DNA of 64,000 bases from Suillus spraguei (Eukaryota > Basidiomycota > Agaricomycetes > Boletales > Suillaceae). The DNA lies in NCBI GenBank assembly GCA_016800925.1, contig JABCPU010000012.1, positions 186,001-250,000 of the forward strand. The letters are read 5' to 3'. Of this stretch, positions 37,310-50,300 are shown in pieces. Under the pieces are notes generated by a model. The model searched no databases. It saw only the letters and a program-made list of their open reading frames with translations, and had not been told where the DNA came from. The translations under genes were made by a program, and so were the position numbers. Positions within the stretch are counted from its first letter, which is position 1. Each line of letters begins with the position of its first letter.

Positions 37310-39593
37310 TCATACTGTCCAAAATGCAGCGAGCGTTCCCCAAGTTGCCATCACAATGGCTATTACGAGTAATGAAACATCAACCCAACTACACCTTCCC
37401 TCAAGGGCGATTTTGGCTGATATAGGACCAATGACGCAGATAATGAAGGCCGAGAATGAGCCAAGAAAGGCCATGAGGGAGCTAAACTCTGGAACGAGGA
37501 TTGATACCAAAATAGACAGCGCGGGGACAGATATGCGCTCGACAATGAAGAATACGCGATTCAAAAGTCGACGAGCGGTAGAAAGTTCAGTGTCTAGGTG
37601 GGGTTTGATACCACCTTGAAACGGTGTATGATTATCTATACCGAGCATGATTTCGAGGATGACATTGAGCTAGACAGGAGCACATCAATATTTAGCCCTC
37701 TAAAAATGCATATCACATACTGGCCGCGTGCTGAGGGGAAACTTTGTGCTGTTCACAGAAGTGTCAGTGTTAGGGAAGGATGGGAGCTTCTGAAACTCAC
37801 AGAGGCGTTGACACCAACGTCCATAGTGCGATTTCATTGATCCATGGATTATAACCGGGAGTGCTCATAAGGTCCTTACTGACCTAGATGCGCCACCAAT
37901 GTCTCGGTTTATCGTCCAAAAGTTGAGATTGTAAGGCTCACCTCATCGCTCACGTTCCGTCCGAACATCAAGTACCCGGCATAACCAATGACCCCATAGA
38001 TAAATGTGGCAACGACCTATTGAGGATTGGGAAATGGTGAACAATAAAATTGAAGAAACCACTCACGAAGGCCCAGTTAATCATGCTATTAAACTCGGAA
38101 GGATCAACCATGTCACGGGCCAACGATGGTATTACAGCATGGCCAGAGAACTAAAACATTGACAGTGAGTGAGATGTCTCAGGAACTGTATGCGAAATGA
38201 GACACACGCCAGCCATTAACAAGCCAAAAGCAATTCCAAGTTCTGTCATAGAGCCAGTCCCCCAAGACGTTGGGGCTGGACTCCAGAGACTGCCGGGAGC
38301 ATCTCGCTTGGAAAAGCCATCTATGAAAATGACAAGAATGATCAAGAGCGTCGAACAGATGCCAAATATCGAGGTATAAGAGAGTATAGACAACGGTAGA
38401 AAAACCAGCGGTGCCAATCTATTGTTTGTTCAAAGGGCCGAGTAACTATGAGAATTGTGTTGGCAGCAGCATCAAGAAGCAACGCTTACACAACTATGGA
38501 CGCGATTTTGAACGTGTCCGAGGAATACGCCGGTATGACTTCGTGCATGGAGTCAGCGGCTAGAGTGACAAAAGCAACGCTAAAGATACATCAACAATGT
38601 GACCAGGTCTCATTTGGAGAACGCACCCACCCGACTGCAAAAAGTTCAAGACAAAACATGATCGTGGTCAGGGCAGTCGACTTTGGACCAAACGCCTTAC
38701 GACCAATGTCGGCATATGACCTCAAACGAGGGTCATCTAGGATGATGCCAGCAAGAATCTTAGCACTGTTGCATGCGGTGAGTGGGAGAACATGGTTGAA
38801 TAGTGCGAGTGCAGCTGACGTATAGCAATTCAAGAAGCCCATAAATACAATGAGAGCCGTTCCACCGATCCAACCAGCATATGCGAAGGCCAGGGGCTCG
38901 GATAGCATTCCTATTCCCAATAATATCGCGATACTGTTGAATAACTGAGCAATTAACCGCTTTTAGCAGAGACATTTGCGATCAAATGACAACACCTACC
39001 GTCTGCCCATAAGTACTTTGTCCCCCGTAGTTGTATGGTTTCCTCAGGGTAACCGAGGACTTGCGCCGTAGTAAAGACCGATCTGTTGGGCCGCGTGACT
39101 CTTCACCGGCGTACGTGTCTGAATCGGATGCTCCATAACTGACTTGATTAGATGTGGGAGATGCTTTAAGTAAAGGAGCAGCTTCATCACTGGTTGATTG
39201 AGCGGGCTGACTTCCAGCAGTGATTTCCCATGATGAATCAACAGGCCGGTGGGTGATAAAAGTTTGCGCAGGTTGCGGGACTGGACGAGACGTTTCGTCC
39301 CAGTCCCAGAATTCTGTCATGTCATCTCTGGGTATCGGAGTTAACTCGCCTTCCTCGTCATCTTCTCCAATATGAGCCTCTTCATCGGATCCCTCGTCAG
39401 GAAAATGATCGTCATATGGTATATTTGAACTAGCAAAGAATTGGGAGCGACGGTCTGCATTTGTGAGACCAAATTCAGACTAGGATGAGTTTTAGTACGT
39501 ACATGAAGCGATAGCACCCCTCATACTGCCTGAAGAACTAGTCACAGAGCCAAAAGTGAAGGGTATTCCTGCACCCGATGTGTAGGATGTCAT
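37310..39593 (-). CDS. vacuolar amino-acid transporter, AVT/AAAP family (tandem copy 1)
   Basis: The start is ATG at 39591-39593. Exons are 39503-39593, 39000-39454, 38820-38944, 38631-38765, 38490-38579, 38208-38418, 38067-38150, 37942-38016, 37801-37883, 37721-37748 and 37310-37669. Phases agree and give 578 residues. A 180-residue acidic cytosolic N-terminus (FWDWDE, DEAAPLLKASP) precedes about eleven membrane segments. AAAP hallmarks are LFNSIAILLGIGMLSEPLAF, GRKAFGPKSTALTTIMF, GFSGHAVIPSLARDM, GVIGYAGYLMFGRNVSDE and LTKFPLSTRPLNVILE. The long N-tail and motif set match Avt1-type antiporters that move neutral amino acids across the vacuolar membrane using the proton gradient. Substrate and direction are inferred. 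Exon 10 is 28 nt. The gene appears intact and has a tandem paralogue just upstream. Confidence 0.88.
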
Positions 39594-41092
39594 CGCTGAA
39601 TCTAGGACACTACCGCTTGCTATATGCCAATAATGTGTCCTATGACTCGAAGAGCATGAACTTTTGAAGATCGCGCGCGGTCGTGAAAATACTCATAAGA
39701 TCCGGGCGAAACTTCTGATTGACTTTCAAATTTATGTTAGTCAGGAAGAAAATTTATCGACGGGTTTTAGCCGACTCTGACTCGGAGCATATTTCCAGCA
39801 TTGCTAATGTCGACTTGACCTTACGGTCGTCACGATTTCGGAAACCTTTTTCATAGCAGAATGTCAGAATTGAAGATATTTTGCAGACGTACGGAGACCT
39901 TTGCCATCGATAGAGGAGTCTCCTCAAACTTTTAGCTGGTGTCTCGCATGGAAGCTAAGCAACAAAATAGACGGAGTCAATCTAATTTTAAAATAATAGA
40001 TTCCGTAAGTTATCATAGTAAAACACATATAGCCCCTTTTGGAAACAGAGGCGCGCACTTGTGGAATACTAGTACGACGACCGCCGACCATCATCATCAT
40101 GCACGGAAATCGTCGACATACATATACCAGATACCTGCGAAGCAGTAGTGCATTGTTAGTCCATACATCGAAGGCCATAGAATAAGTGACAAGATACAAC
40201 CATCAAATAGTCAGTCGAGTTCCTGGTTTAGTTGTTCGAAACCCGCTGGAAAATGGTCGTCCTCATCTACTTGCAGTAAGTGAAGGCACAGTATCTTGAA
40301 TTTAACACCTAATTGTTACAGTACCTTATTTCATGTGTCGAGCGCACTCCTGATATATTTCTATCTGAACTACAAAAAGGCGAGGGATATTGAGGTGTCT
40401 CTTGCCACCATCGGATGAATACTACATAGGGATGGGTTGACCCACAAGCATGTATGTAAAATATGCATTAAGTTCATAAATCGGCGAGGCGAAGGTTTTC
40501 ATAGGCCCATCTAAAAAGTCAATTCGTTCAAAGCGAGTTCAAAAGTTGTTCTGAACAACTTGTATTTGGTATACGTTCGTAAATGACGAGCGGCGAATAC
40601 AATGTCACATGACCAAACCTTCAACTAATACATATCATCGTGTTTACATGGAGCCGACCGAAGGGGTGTCCTTGTTATCAAGATATGACCTTTATACGTA
40701 CTTAACCTTTCCCTTTTACATACACAATCACTCCTCCTGCCATGCATCATACACCTTCCTCATTGATTCTCCGTCTCAATCAACATATTAATTTCTTCCC
40801 TCATCGAATAATCTCCCTCAGTCTTTTGATCCAAGACTGAAGTGAGCTTTCTCGTTTACGGTTCTACTCTACTCTTTACTAACTACTACTCTACTCAGTC
40901 CGTTCCCGTCCTTAGTTCCTTGTCCGAGTCTCGTCACCTCTGATACTTGTAATATTTATGTTGTCGATGGACGTGATGCAGCGGGAAACGCAAGTAAAAT
41001 CTTAGCACAACATGAAGCTTGAGATTCAAAAGACGCTAATAAAGTACTAAGAAAATATTATCTGCGTAGTTTTTTCCAGACCAACAAGAATT
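39594..41092. other. intergenic between the AVT copies
   Basis: Upstream region of copy 1 merging into the 3' flank of copy 2; the last 130 bp resemble 37180-37310. No gene seen. 40600-40960 is pyrimidine-rich with scattered CTACTCT words. Confidence 0.5.
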
Positions 41093-43355
41093 TCACGCTG
41101 TCCAAAATGCAGCGAGCGTCCCCCAAGTTGCCATCACAACGGCCATTACGAGCAACAAAACATCAGTAAAACTATACCTTCCCTCAAGGGAGATTTTGGC
41201 TGATATAGGACCAATGACGCAGAGCATAAAGGCTGAGAAGGCACCAATGAAGGCCATGAGGGAGCTAAACTCTGGAACGAGGATTGACACCAGAATAGAC
41301 AACACGGGGATAGATATGCGCTCGACAATGAATAGTACGCGTTTCAAAAGTCGACGAGCGGTAGAGACCTGAGTGTCCAGCTGAAGTTGGATACCACTAT
41401 GATCGTCTATACCGAGCATGATTTCGAGGATGACATTGATCTTAACAAAAGGACATTAGTATTTAGTCCTCTAGGAGAGTATATTGCTCACTGGTCGCGT
41501 GTTGAGAGGAAACTTTGAGCTGTTCACAAAAATGTCAGTGTGAGCAAAGGAGGGAAGCTTCCGAAACACACAGAGGGGTTGACACCAATGTCCATAGTGC
41601 AATTTCATTGATCCACGAGTTATAACCGGGAGTGCTCATGAGGTCTTTACTAATCTAGATGCGCCACCAATATTTTGGCTTGTCATTCAAAAGTTGAGAT
41701 TATAAAGCTCACCTCATCGCTCACGTTCCGTCCGAACATCAAGTACCCAGCATAACCAATGACCCCATAGATGAATGTTGTAATAACCTACCGAGGATTG
41801 GAAATTGGTGAACAATAAGTTAAAAACACCGTAGAAAATCTACTCACAAAAGCCCAGTTGATCATGTGATTAAACTCGGATGGATCAATCATGTCACGGG
41901 CTAACGATGGTATTACAGGATGGCCGGCGAACTAAAACATTGTCAATGAGCGACAAGTATCAGAAACCGTATGCAAGATGGACATACACCAGCCATTAAC
42001 AAGCCACAAGCAATTCCAAGTTCTGTCATAGAGCCGGTCCCCCAGGACGTTGCCGCCGGACTCCAGAGACTGCCGGGAGCATCTTGCTTGGAAAAGCCAT
42101 CTATGAAAATGACAAGGATGATCAAGAGCGTCGAACAGATGCCAAATATCGAGGTATATGAGAGTATAGACAGCGGTAGAAAAACCAGCGGTACCAATCT
42201 ATTGTTCAAAGGGTCAAGTAACTATGAGGGTTGGGTTGGCAACATCAGGAATCGACACTTACACGACTATAAACGCAATTTTAAGTGTGTCCGGAGAATA
42301 CGCCGGCATGACTTCGTGCATGGAGTCAGCTGCCAAGTGACGAAAGCAACACTAAAGATACATCAACAATGTGGCCAAGTCCCATTTAGAGAAGGCGCTA
42401 ACCTGACGGCAAAAAGTTCAAGACAAAACATGATCGTGGTCAGGGCAGTTGACTTTGGACCAAACGCCTTACGACCAATGTCGGCATACGACCTCAAACG
42501 AGGGTCCACCGAGATGATACCGGCAAGAATTTTAGCACTATTGCATGTAAGTGAGAGAACATGGTTAAGTAGTGCGAGTCCGACTGACGTATAGCAATTC
42601 ACAAAGCCCATAAAGACGATGAGAACCGTTCCACCGATCCAACCAGCGTATGCGAAGGCCAGGGGCTCGGATAGCAATCCCATGCCCATTAATATCGCGA
42701 TACTATTGAATAACTAAGGCGTACTTAGCGGACACATTTAGGATCAAATGACAAAACTTACTGTCTGCCCGTAGGTGCTTTTTCCACAGTGATTGGATGA
42801 ATTCTTCAGGGAAACCGTGGACTTGCGCCGTACTAAAGGCCGACCTGTTGGATCGTGTAACTCTCCGTCGACGTACGTATCTGTATCGGATCCCCCATAA
42901 CTGACTCGATTGCATGTGGGAGATGCTTTAAGTAAAGGAGCAGCCTCATCACTGGTTGGTTGAACGAGCTGACTTCCAGCAGTAATTTCCCATGTACCAA
43001 CAGGCCGTCGGGGGATAAAAGTTCGCGCTGGAGGCAAGACTGGATGAGACGTTTCGTCCCAGTCCCAGAACTCTGAGGTGTCATCTCTGGGTATTGGAGT
43101 TAATTGGCCTTCCTCGTCATGTTCTCCAATACAAGCCTCTTCATCCGATTCCTCGTCAGTAAAATGAGCGTTATATGGTGCACCTGAACTAGCAAAGAAT
43201 TGGGAGCGACGGTCTGCATTTGTGAGATTAAATGCAGACCGATTGGAACAATTGCAGTACTTACATGAAGCAATAGCACCCCTCATGCTGCCTGAAGTGC
43301 TAGCCACAGAGCCAAAAGTGAAGGGTATTCCTGCACTCGATGTGTAGGACGTCAT
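41093..43355 (-). CDS. vacuolar amino-acid transporter, AVT/AAAP family (tandem copy 2), one-base lesion
   Basis: Close paralogue of the 37310-39593 gene with the same 11-exon plan; the start is ATG at 43353-43355. The membrane core is nearly identical (GMGLLSEPLAFAYAGWIGG, DIGRKAFGPKSTALTTIMF, TPLSKFPLNTRPINVILE). The N-tail and the last loops differ. Near 42335-42337 copy 2 has 20 bases where copy 1 has 21 (VTLAADSMHE region), shifting the frame in the fifth exon; a lost T in a TTT run would explain it. The first intron (51 bp) is open and in frame here, so its retention would add 17 residues. In copy 1 the same intron has a stop. Confidence 0.82.
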
Positions 43356-44201
43356 TTTTGAATCTAGTAAAGTGTGTAACAGTGATAGGGGCACAAACTT
43401 TCAAAGGTCGCGCGTGGTCTAGTGAGAGGAAGGCTGAACGCTGGATTGATCGTATTTATGTTAGATATAGGTTCCAGGAAATTCTATTGACTGTTCTATA
43501 TGAAATTGATGGCCCAGCCGAATGTCACAGTAGTGCCCTGTTAATGCCGGTTTCTGTTAACCTGTTATCATTTGGGCTTGTTCGGTTGGTTCAATAATTC
43601 CTAAGTAAACAAGGCTGAGTTGAGTAGGCACGTACTTCAGCTTCCAGATGTTGACCAAAAGAAGCCTTAACAGGTGTTGGCTCACTTAGAGCGCTCGGTA
43701 AGTGTTCTGCCGGTTACATCAGGTTAGCCAAAGTGGGTGAACATTGACCGATGAAACGTGAACAGCTATTGTACTCCTGTGTACGGAGGCAAGTTTCAAC
43801 GTAACCGGTAGCGCATGACCGTGACAGTTACAAAGTTAACAACTGGTCTGATTGGATGGTGCCGTGACATCCGAACAGCAACCAACGCCGTCACTTCGAA
43901 GAGACGACCGCGTGTGGAATCTCGACTTTACCGCATCGGCGGCTACTAGCACTGACATATTTTTGTCCGTGATGTACGGCGAGGCCTTGACGTGCATGGA
44001 CTGGTTGCAGCAGGAAGGTAGCAAGGTATGCTTTGCAATTGACATGCTTAGACTAGTAACGCCTTGTGCTTTGACGAACGTTGTTTACACTTTGATGGTA
44101 CGTAAAAGTTTACTAGTGCCATACAAACATTCACCGTGAACAAAGGGATCGTCCGAAGGTCGAGTATGGTAGTTCGTGTAAGCATCAAACTTTGATAACT
44201 A
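43356..44201. other. intergenic, left flank of the Helitron array
   Basis: Upstream region of AVT copy 2, then unique DNA up to the array. Only short ORFs. The last host base is A at 44201, directly before the 5' TC of the array. Confidence 0.5.
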
Positions 44202-44807
44202 TCTATAAAGTAAGGGGGGAAAGGTGGGAAGGTGTTCGCTAGCTCGCGTGGCTTTCGCGTATGTCGCTAAATGCCACGTTTTCACGCTTATTTCGCTTAG
44301 CTCGGTATGGAAATTTCTCGCGTGGTTTTTTTCAAGTGCCGACACAGTTGTCCCATTGTGTGATTGCGTGGTTTTGTCATGTGCAGCGCCACACAGGTTA
44401 AAATTTGCCACGGGTTGTCTGAAGCTGGGGTAAAAACAAATTATGGGTTGTCATTTGCCACAGGTTGTCTGAAGCTGGGGGAAAATGAAATTATTAGGAT
44501 GGAGCTGAGGCCAGGGAGCCAAAAGGGAGAGTGAAGGCAAAAGTGAAGGCAAAAAGGAGTGCAAAGGAGTGGAGAGCAAAAAAGGAGGGCAAGCCAAAAA
44601 TGAGTGCAATTGCAGAAGATGGCTGATAGGTAAAAACAGAAGGAACTCATCAGGATGCTAAAACCCCAGAACAGCATGATGAATATTCAAGGAAACTCAA
44701 GGATGGCCCACCACCTGGGTGGAAACCCTGAGTCTATATTCCATTTAGAGTGTTAAATACTACATTTTAATAGATTATGTTTGGCAACAACTTGAGGAGA
44801 AATGGGA

Positions 44808-44888
44808 CACGGGAGATGGGAGATGGGAGACGGGAGATGGGAGATGGGAGATGGGAGATGGGAGACGGGAGATGGGAGATGGGAGATG

Positions 44889-44919
<31 letters not shown>

Positions 44920-45268
44920 AACGGGAGACACAAGACAGGAGACAGGAGATGGGAGACACAAGATGGGAGACACAAGATGGGGACACAAGATGGGAGACAC
45001 AAGACGGGAGACACAAGACGGGAGATGGGAGACAGGAGACACAAGATGGGAGATGGGAGACAGGAGACAGGAGACTGGTAAGAGGAAATGAGAGACAGGA
45101 GACCAGTAACAGGAGATGGGAGATGGGAGATGGGAGATGGGAGATGGGAGATGGGAGATGGGAGATGGGAGACGGGAGACACAAGATGGGAGACACAAGA
45201 CAGGAGACACAAGATGGGAGACAGCAGACTGGTAAGAGGAAATGAGAGACAGGAGACCAGTAACAGGA
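44808..45268 (+). repeat. GGGAGAT/GGGAGAC satellite (array A)
   Basis: Tandem 7-mers GGGAGAY mixed with 14-mers that contain ACACAAGAT, plus a higher-order unit around AGACTGGTAAGAGGAAATG that occurs twice (about 45072 and 45228). All three frames of both strands stay open for hundreds of bases because of the repeat, so the ORFs here are not genes. The G-rich strand has GGG every 7 bases. Confidence 0.9.
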
Positions 45269-45629
45269 GATGGGACACTTGCATGATTTTGTTGTGTGAC
45301 AACTTAATACTGTTGCCCCCTATTAAAACTTGACACAAAAGATTTATTCAAGTGAATAGTTTGCAGTAAATAATAATAATAAAATCAAAATCAAATGCAA
45401 TGACATGAGGATGAGATGGGCAATAAACTCACAAAGATGGTGATGTGGTACTTTTACTTCTCTCAAAATATTGGTCAAAGTTATAATTTATTTCAAGACC
45501 TCTTATCATTATTAAAGATAATTATTAGGATGAAGCCAAGGCCAGGAAGGCAAAAAGAGTGCAAAGCACTCTTTTTGCCTTCCTGTGTCTTGGGCAAACA
45601 GAATTATTAGGATGAAGCCTTAGCCAGGG

Positions 45630-45660
45630 AGCAAAAGGAGTGCGAAGCACTCCTTTTGCT
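45630..45660 (+). repeat. subterminal hairpin of element A
   Basis: AGCAAAAGGAGTGC, loop GAA, then GCACTCCTTTTGCT: a perfect 14-bp stem about 34 bp before the 3' end. The same hairpin is present near the 3' end of all five units. Confidence 0.75.
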
Positions 45661-45976
45661 TCCTGTGCCAAAGGCACAACGGGTGGTGGACTCGTCTATA
45701 AAGTAAGGGGGGAAAGGTGGGAATGTCCTCGCTAGCTCACATGGCTTTCGCTTGCGTCGCTAAAGGCCACATGGGAGCGCTTAGCTCGGTTTGGAAATTT
45801 CTCGCGTGGTTTTTTCGAGTGCCGATTCAATACACTGTTCTCCCATTGTGTGATTGCGTGATTGCGTGATTTGGTCATGTGACTGCGCAGCTGATGCGCT
45901 GTAGTTCCCTAGATATACCCTCGAGCTCCAATCTTCGTTGCCTCTTTTCCCCCACCACTGCTCCCTCTGTCACATC

Positions 45977-45999
45977 TTGAGAAAGTAATACTTTCTCAA
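45977..45999. repeat. 23-bp palindrome in the H1 leader
   Basis: Arms TTGAGAAAGTA and TACTTTCTCAA around a single A. It follows a TATA-like AGATATACC (about 45910) in the presumed promoter. It is also present, unchanged, in H2 at 53195-53217. Confidence 0.7.
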
Positions 46000-46706
46000 C
46001 ATACTCAACTTCTGTTTGTTTTTCTGCTTTACTTTGGTAGATATATCTTTCACTGTTCTTGATTCCTGTAAGCCTATATAGTGTACATATTGAAACTATG
46101 ATAAAAATTATTGATTATGTAATCAGATATCAGGCATTTTCGCTTTTTGACGTGTTTTTGGACCCTTTGGACCCCCCTGGACCTGGACCTGGACCTGGAC
46201 TGGCCGTGTCTTGGAGTTCGAAGCATAGTGAGTGTGATTGTTGTTTGTTACTGGCCCTGTATTCCATCTGGACTCGCGAACTCCTGTTGATTCAAGACGA
46301 ACGTGTAACCAAGTCCTACTTCCCTGGCCATCTGTTCTTGCAGGTGTTCGCTGGTTGTTTCTGGACCTCTGGGTATACTACAGTGTAGAGATTTTGGATT
46401 GGCGGGGCACTTTTCTGTGCTAAGTTGGTCTGCTTGCAGCCTTCTTACAGTTGCCATCCTATCCTTCGGGATAATTTCTCGGACAGCTTTCAGCTGTTCT
46501 TAGCACTGTCATACGTCGAACTTCCAGGGTATTAGCTCATCCTGGAAACTGCTGGTACTTCTTCAGTCACTCTCGGTGATATTTGTTTGGATCTTTGGTA
46601 TGTGATATTTTGCTATATATATTATGATGGCTTATCTTTGACACAGTGGAACTACGACTGTTGGAAGTTTAGCTCTCTTCTCCCTTTGTTTTGAATATCT
46701 TCACCA

Positions 46707-47342
46707 ATGTATGTAGTTATTATATATATATTTTTTTGACTGATATTTATTTTGATAGGAATCCCTCCACTCCTCCTACCTCTCCTCAGCGAGCACAGGC
46801 TGCTGCACGTCAGGCTGAGAGGAATCAGCGAAATATTGGCTCCCCTCCTGCACGTCGCCATCCTACTCCTATAGCTCAGCCTTTAGAAAATGCTGCTCAA
46901 ATGGTAAGATTTAATTTTCTAATTTTCATGAGTCATATTCTGATATGTTCATAGAATATTCCTCAGATCCTGGGAAATTTAAACCATGGTCCTATTCCCA
47001 TGCAAAGGTTCCCTAATATGCCACGTCATGTTATGAGCATCATGAGGCTCAACGTAGGTGGCGTCTACAACACCAACCACCACTACCTAGACCACCTGTT
47101 CCTGCTCCAGCCTTAGGGCCTCCCTTTGGTCAACCTATTGCTGCTCCAGCCTTAGGACCTCCCTTTGGTCAACCTTTTCCTGCTCCAGCCTTAGGACCTC
47201 CCTTTGGTTATATTCCTCCACCTGCTGCACTTCAGAATGAATATGAACGTCGTATGGCAAATGTTGCTGCAGCCACAGTAAATAGTCATGAAGCACGCCG
47301 TGCTGCCAGGCGAAGGCGTAATAATCCTCAACAACAACCTGC

Positions 47343-47393
<51 letters not shown>

Positions 47394-50300
47394 CCCTGCT
47401 CCTGCTCAGAATAACTTGGCAGCCTTTCAGTTGCTGCAGCAACAAGCTGCACAGGGACATAATATACCACAGCAGCAGCTAGCTGAAATAATTGCTAGGC
47501 ATGCTCAGGATCATCGCCGTGAACGACAGCAGGAAGAGGAAGCTGAACAGATGAATAGACAGAACTATGGTCAATACATGCATGGTCCTATTCACTATGA
47601 GGGTGCAGTTGGTCCTCACAATTTCAACAATCCCCAACAATACTTTGCACCCAATCCTGCACCACCTTTGCCTGTACCACCTCAACCTGATTATCAACAA
47701 TTTAATAATCAGTTTCAGCATCATTTCCAGCAGGTTCAGCAGCAGGAAGATAGACAAGCACAGGAGGGATTACGTCATCATCAGATCCAGCAGCAATTCC
47801 AGCAGCAGGAAGCTAACCACATTCATAGGCAAGGCCAGGAGGAGAGAGATGCCAATTACTTGCAGCAGCAGGAAGATAGACAAGCTCAGGATATTCTACG
47901 AGCAGGTCAACAGGAAGAGGAGCATTTCAATAGTCAAACTCAGGATCGTCAGCGAGCAGGTCAACAGGAGGAGGCCCGCCACAACCGTGCACAGCAGAGA
48001 GTTCATGAGGAGCAGGAGCGTCTTGAGGAAGCACTACATGAATATAATGACCCAATATCTCAAGAGCAACATGCAGATGATGAAGAGAGAAGGAGAATCC
48101 AACAGCAGGAACAACACCAGGAGCATGAAGAAGAGGACAACCAGCATATCAATCAGGTCATTCCTATTCCTGATGGAGCTCAACCATATACAGAACCAGC
48201 CAACCGTCATACTCTTGGTCCCCTTAATGTGGAGTGTCCCAAATGTCATGCACTTCACTTTGCATGTGAAAGACTCTCCAACTCCTCTTTGCAAAACCCT
48301 CGCTTTGGTATGTGCTGCTTGCAGGGCCAAGTCAGCCTTCCCCCATTTCCAGCATGGCCACCTGAGCTGGAGCAGGCATATAGAGACAGAACATTTGTGT
48401 CAAAAATTCGCCAATACAACAGTGCTCTTGCATTTACCTCTGTTGGTGTCAACATTGAGGATCATGCTATTCAAAGATCTGGCCCAAATGCTTTTCGTAT
48501 CCATGGCTCTCTCCATCACCTCATGGGCAGTCTTCTACCTCCAGAGGGTGTCCAGCCTTCATATGCACAACTTTATATATATGACTCTGAAGAAGCCACC
48601 AACATCCGCACCACCCGTCCTGGAAATGAAGGTCTTGATCGTCAGATTCTCAGAGATCTGCATGACATGTTGCATCGAAAACACCCCTATGCTGCTGTCT
48701 ACAAGCAAGCCTATCAAATCATGCAAGAGAAGCCTCCAGAGGAGCAGACAGATGTTTCTGTGCGTATTCACTTCCTGCCAGGCACAGATGGTCGAAGATA
48801 CAACCTTCCCACTGCCAATGAAATTGCTGCAGCTCTTCCTGGAGATGGATCTGAGGAGGTGTCTCATGAACGCGACATCATTTTATATTATCAAAATGGT
48901 CGACTTAGGCGCATCAGTCAACTCAACCATGCATATGCCTGTCTTCATTATGTCCTTCTCTTTCCTAATGGAGAGGATGGCTGGGACCTCTACATTGATA
49001 TGATCATTCCTCAGGGTGGACGTGCACGTGCCAAAAAAGTGACTCAGCTGCTATATTATGCCTTTCGTCTTCATCCCCGTCCAGCTTGCATTGACCACAA
49101 CAATATCTTTCGTGGTGGAAGGCTGTTCCAGCAGTATGTTGTTGATGCTTGGGCTTCCATTGAGCAGAGCAGACTCAACTGGATAAGAAACAACCAGAAG
49201 AAGATCAGGGCTGACTGCTACCAAGGCCTCACAGACAATATTCTCAATGATGGAGTAGGCAATTTGGCTGAGACAGGTCGTGCTATAATCCTTCCCTCCT
49301 CTCATTCTGGAAGCCCTCGCTATATGCAGCAGCTACTGCAGGACTCCTTGGCCATCTGCCGTGCCTGCAAGAAACCTGATCTCTTCCTGACAATGACTGC
49401 CAATGGGAACTGGCCTGAGATTACTGAGAATCTCCTTCCAGGTAAAGTGACATACTGATGCATTATTATGACTTGATTCTGACAAGTTTTCTAATGTAGG
49501 TCAAACTGCTGTGGACCGTCCAGACTTGGTGGCTCGCGTATTCTATCAAAAGCAGCAGGCTCTGCTGAAGAAGTTCGCAATGGCTACTATGGCAAGGTTG
49601 CAGGATTGGTGTACACCATTGAATATCAAAAGCGTGGTCTGCCTCACATGCACCTTCTCATCTTCCTGGATCCAGACCACAAGATTCGTACTGTGGAACA
49701 AATAGACTCCTTCATCTCTGCCCAGATCCCTGACAGAAATGTCCATCCCAACTCTATGAGGCTGTGGAGAAATACATGCTTCATGGCCCCTGCTCTCCAG
49801 AACGTTGCTTGGAGAATGGACGTTGCAAAAAGCACTTTCCAAAGTCTTTCTGTGCCCAGACATTGATGAAGGAGGATGGCTATCCAGAGTATGCAAGACC
49901 TGACAATGGTCGCACTGTCCAGAAGAATAACACTGTCTTCACCAACAAAGATGTTGTTCCTCACCCTCCACAACTCCTGGTGGAATTCAACTGCCACATC
50001 AATCTTGAAGTCTGTGCTTCCATCAAGTCTGTGAAATACATCCACAAGTACATCTACAAGGGAAATGACCGTGCCACTTTGGAGATGCCAGGACCAGTGG
50101 ATGAGGTCAAAACCTACCTTGACTCCAGATACATCAGCTCCACTGAGGCTGCATGGCACATCTTTGAGTTTGGAATGCACCTTGAATGGCCCTCTGTCTA
50201 CCGTCTGCCAGTCCACCTTCCAAATGAACACATGGTGTTTTATGATCCTGAGGATGATGCCCAGGATGTTCTTGAGCGTGCAGCAACCAAGGAGACTTGC

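Larger units (their letters stand above)
44202..45694 (+). mobile_element. non-autonomous Helitron-like element A
   Basis: 1493 bp. The 5' end TCTATAAAGTAAGG is followed by the family leader with GAAATTTCTCGCGTGG and two copies of CACAGGTTGTCTGAAGC-type sequence. The satellite (44808-45268) comes next, then AT-rich DNA (CTTGACACAAAAGATTTATT), two GAA-loop hairpins (45545-45600 and 45630-45660) and the 3' end GGTGGACTCG. No coding capacity. Its internal segment 44650-44760 is not shared with element B. Confidence 0.8.

Noticed and set aside
44753..45338. Several overlapping ORFs of 76-187 codons on both strands
   Set aside because: They are satellite repeats; the 7-bp unit leaves all frames open and yields only repeats such as MGDGRRE or LPSPVSR.
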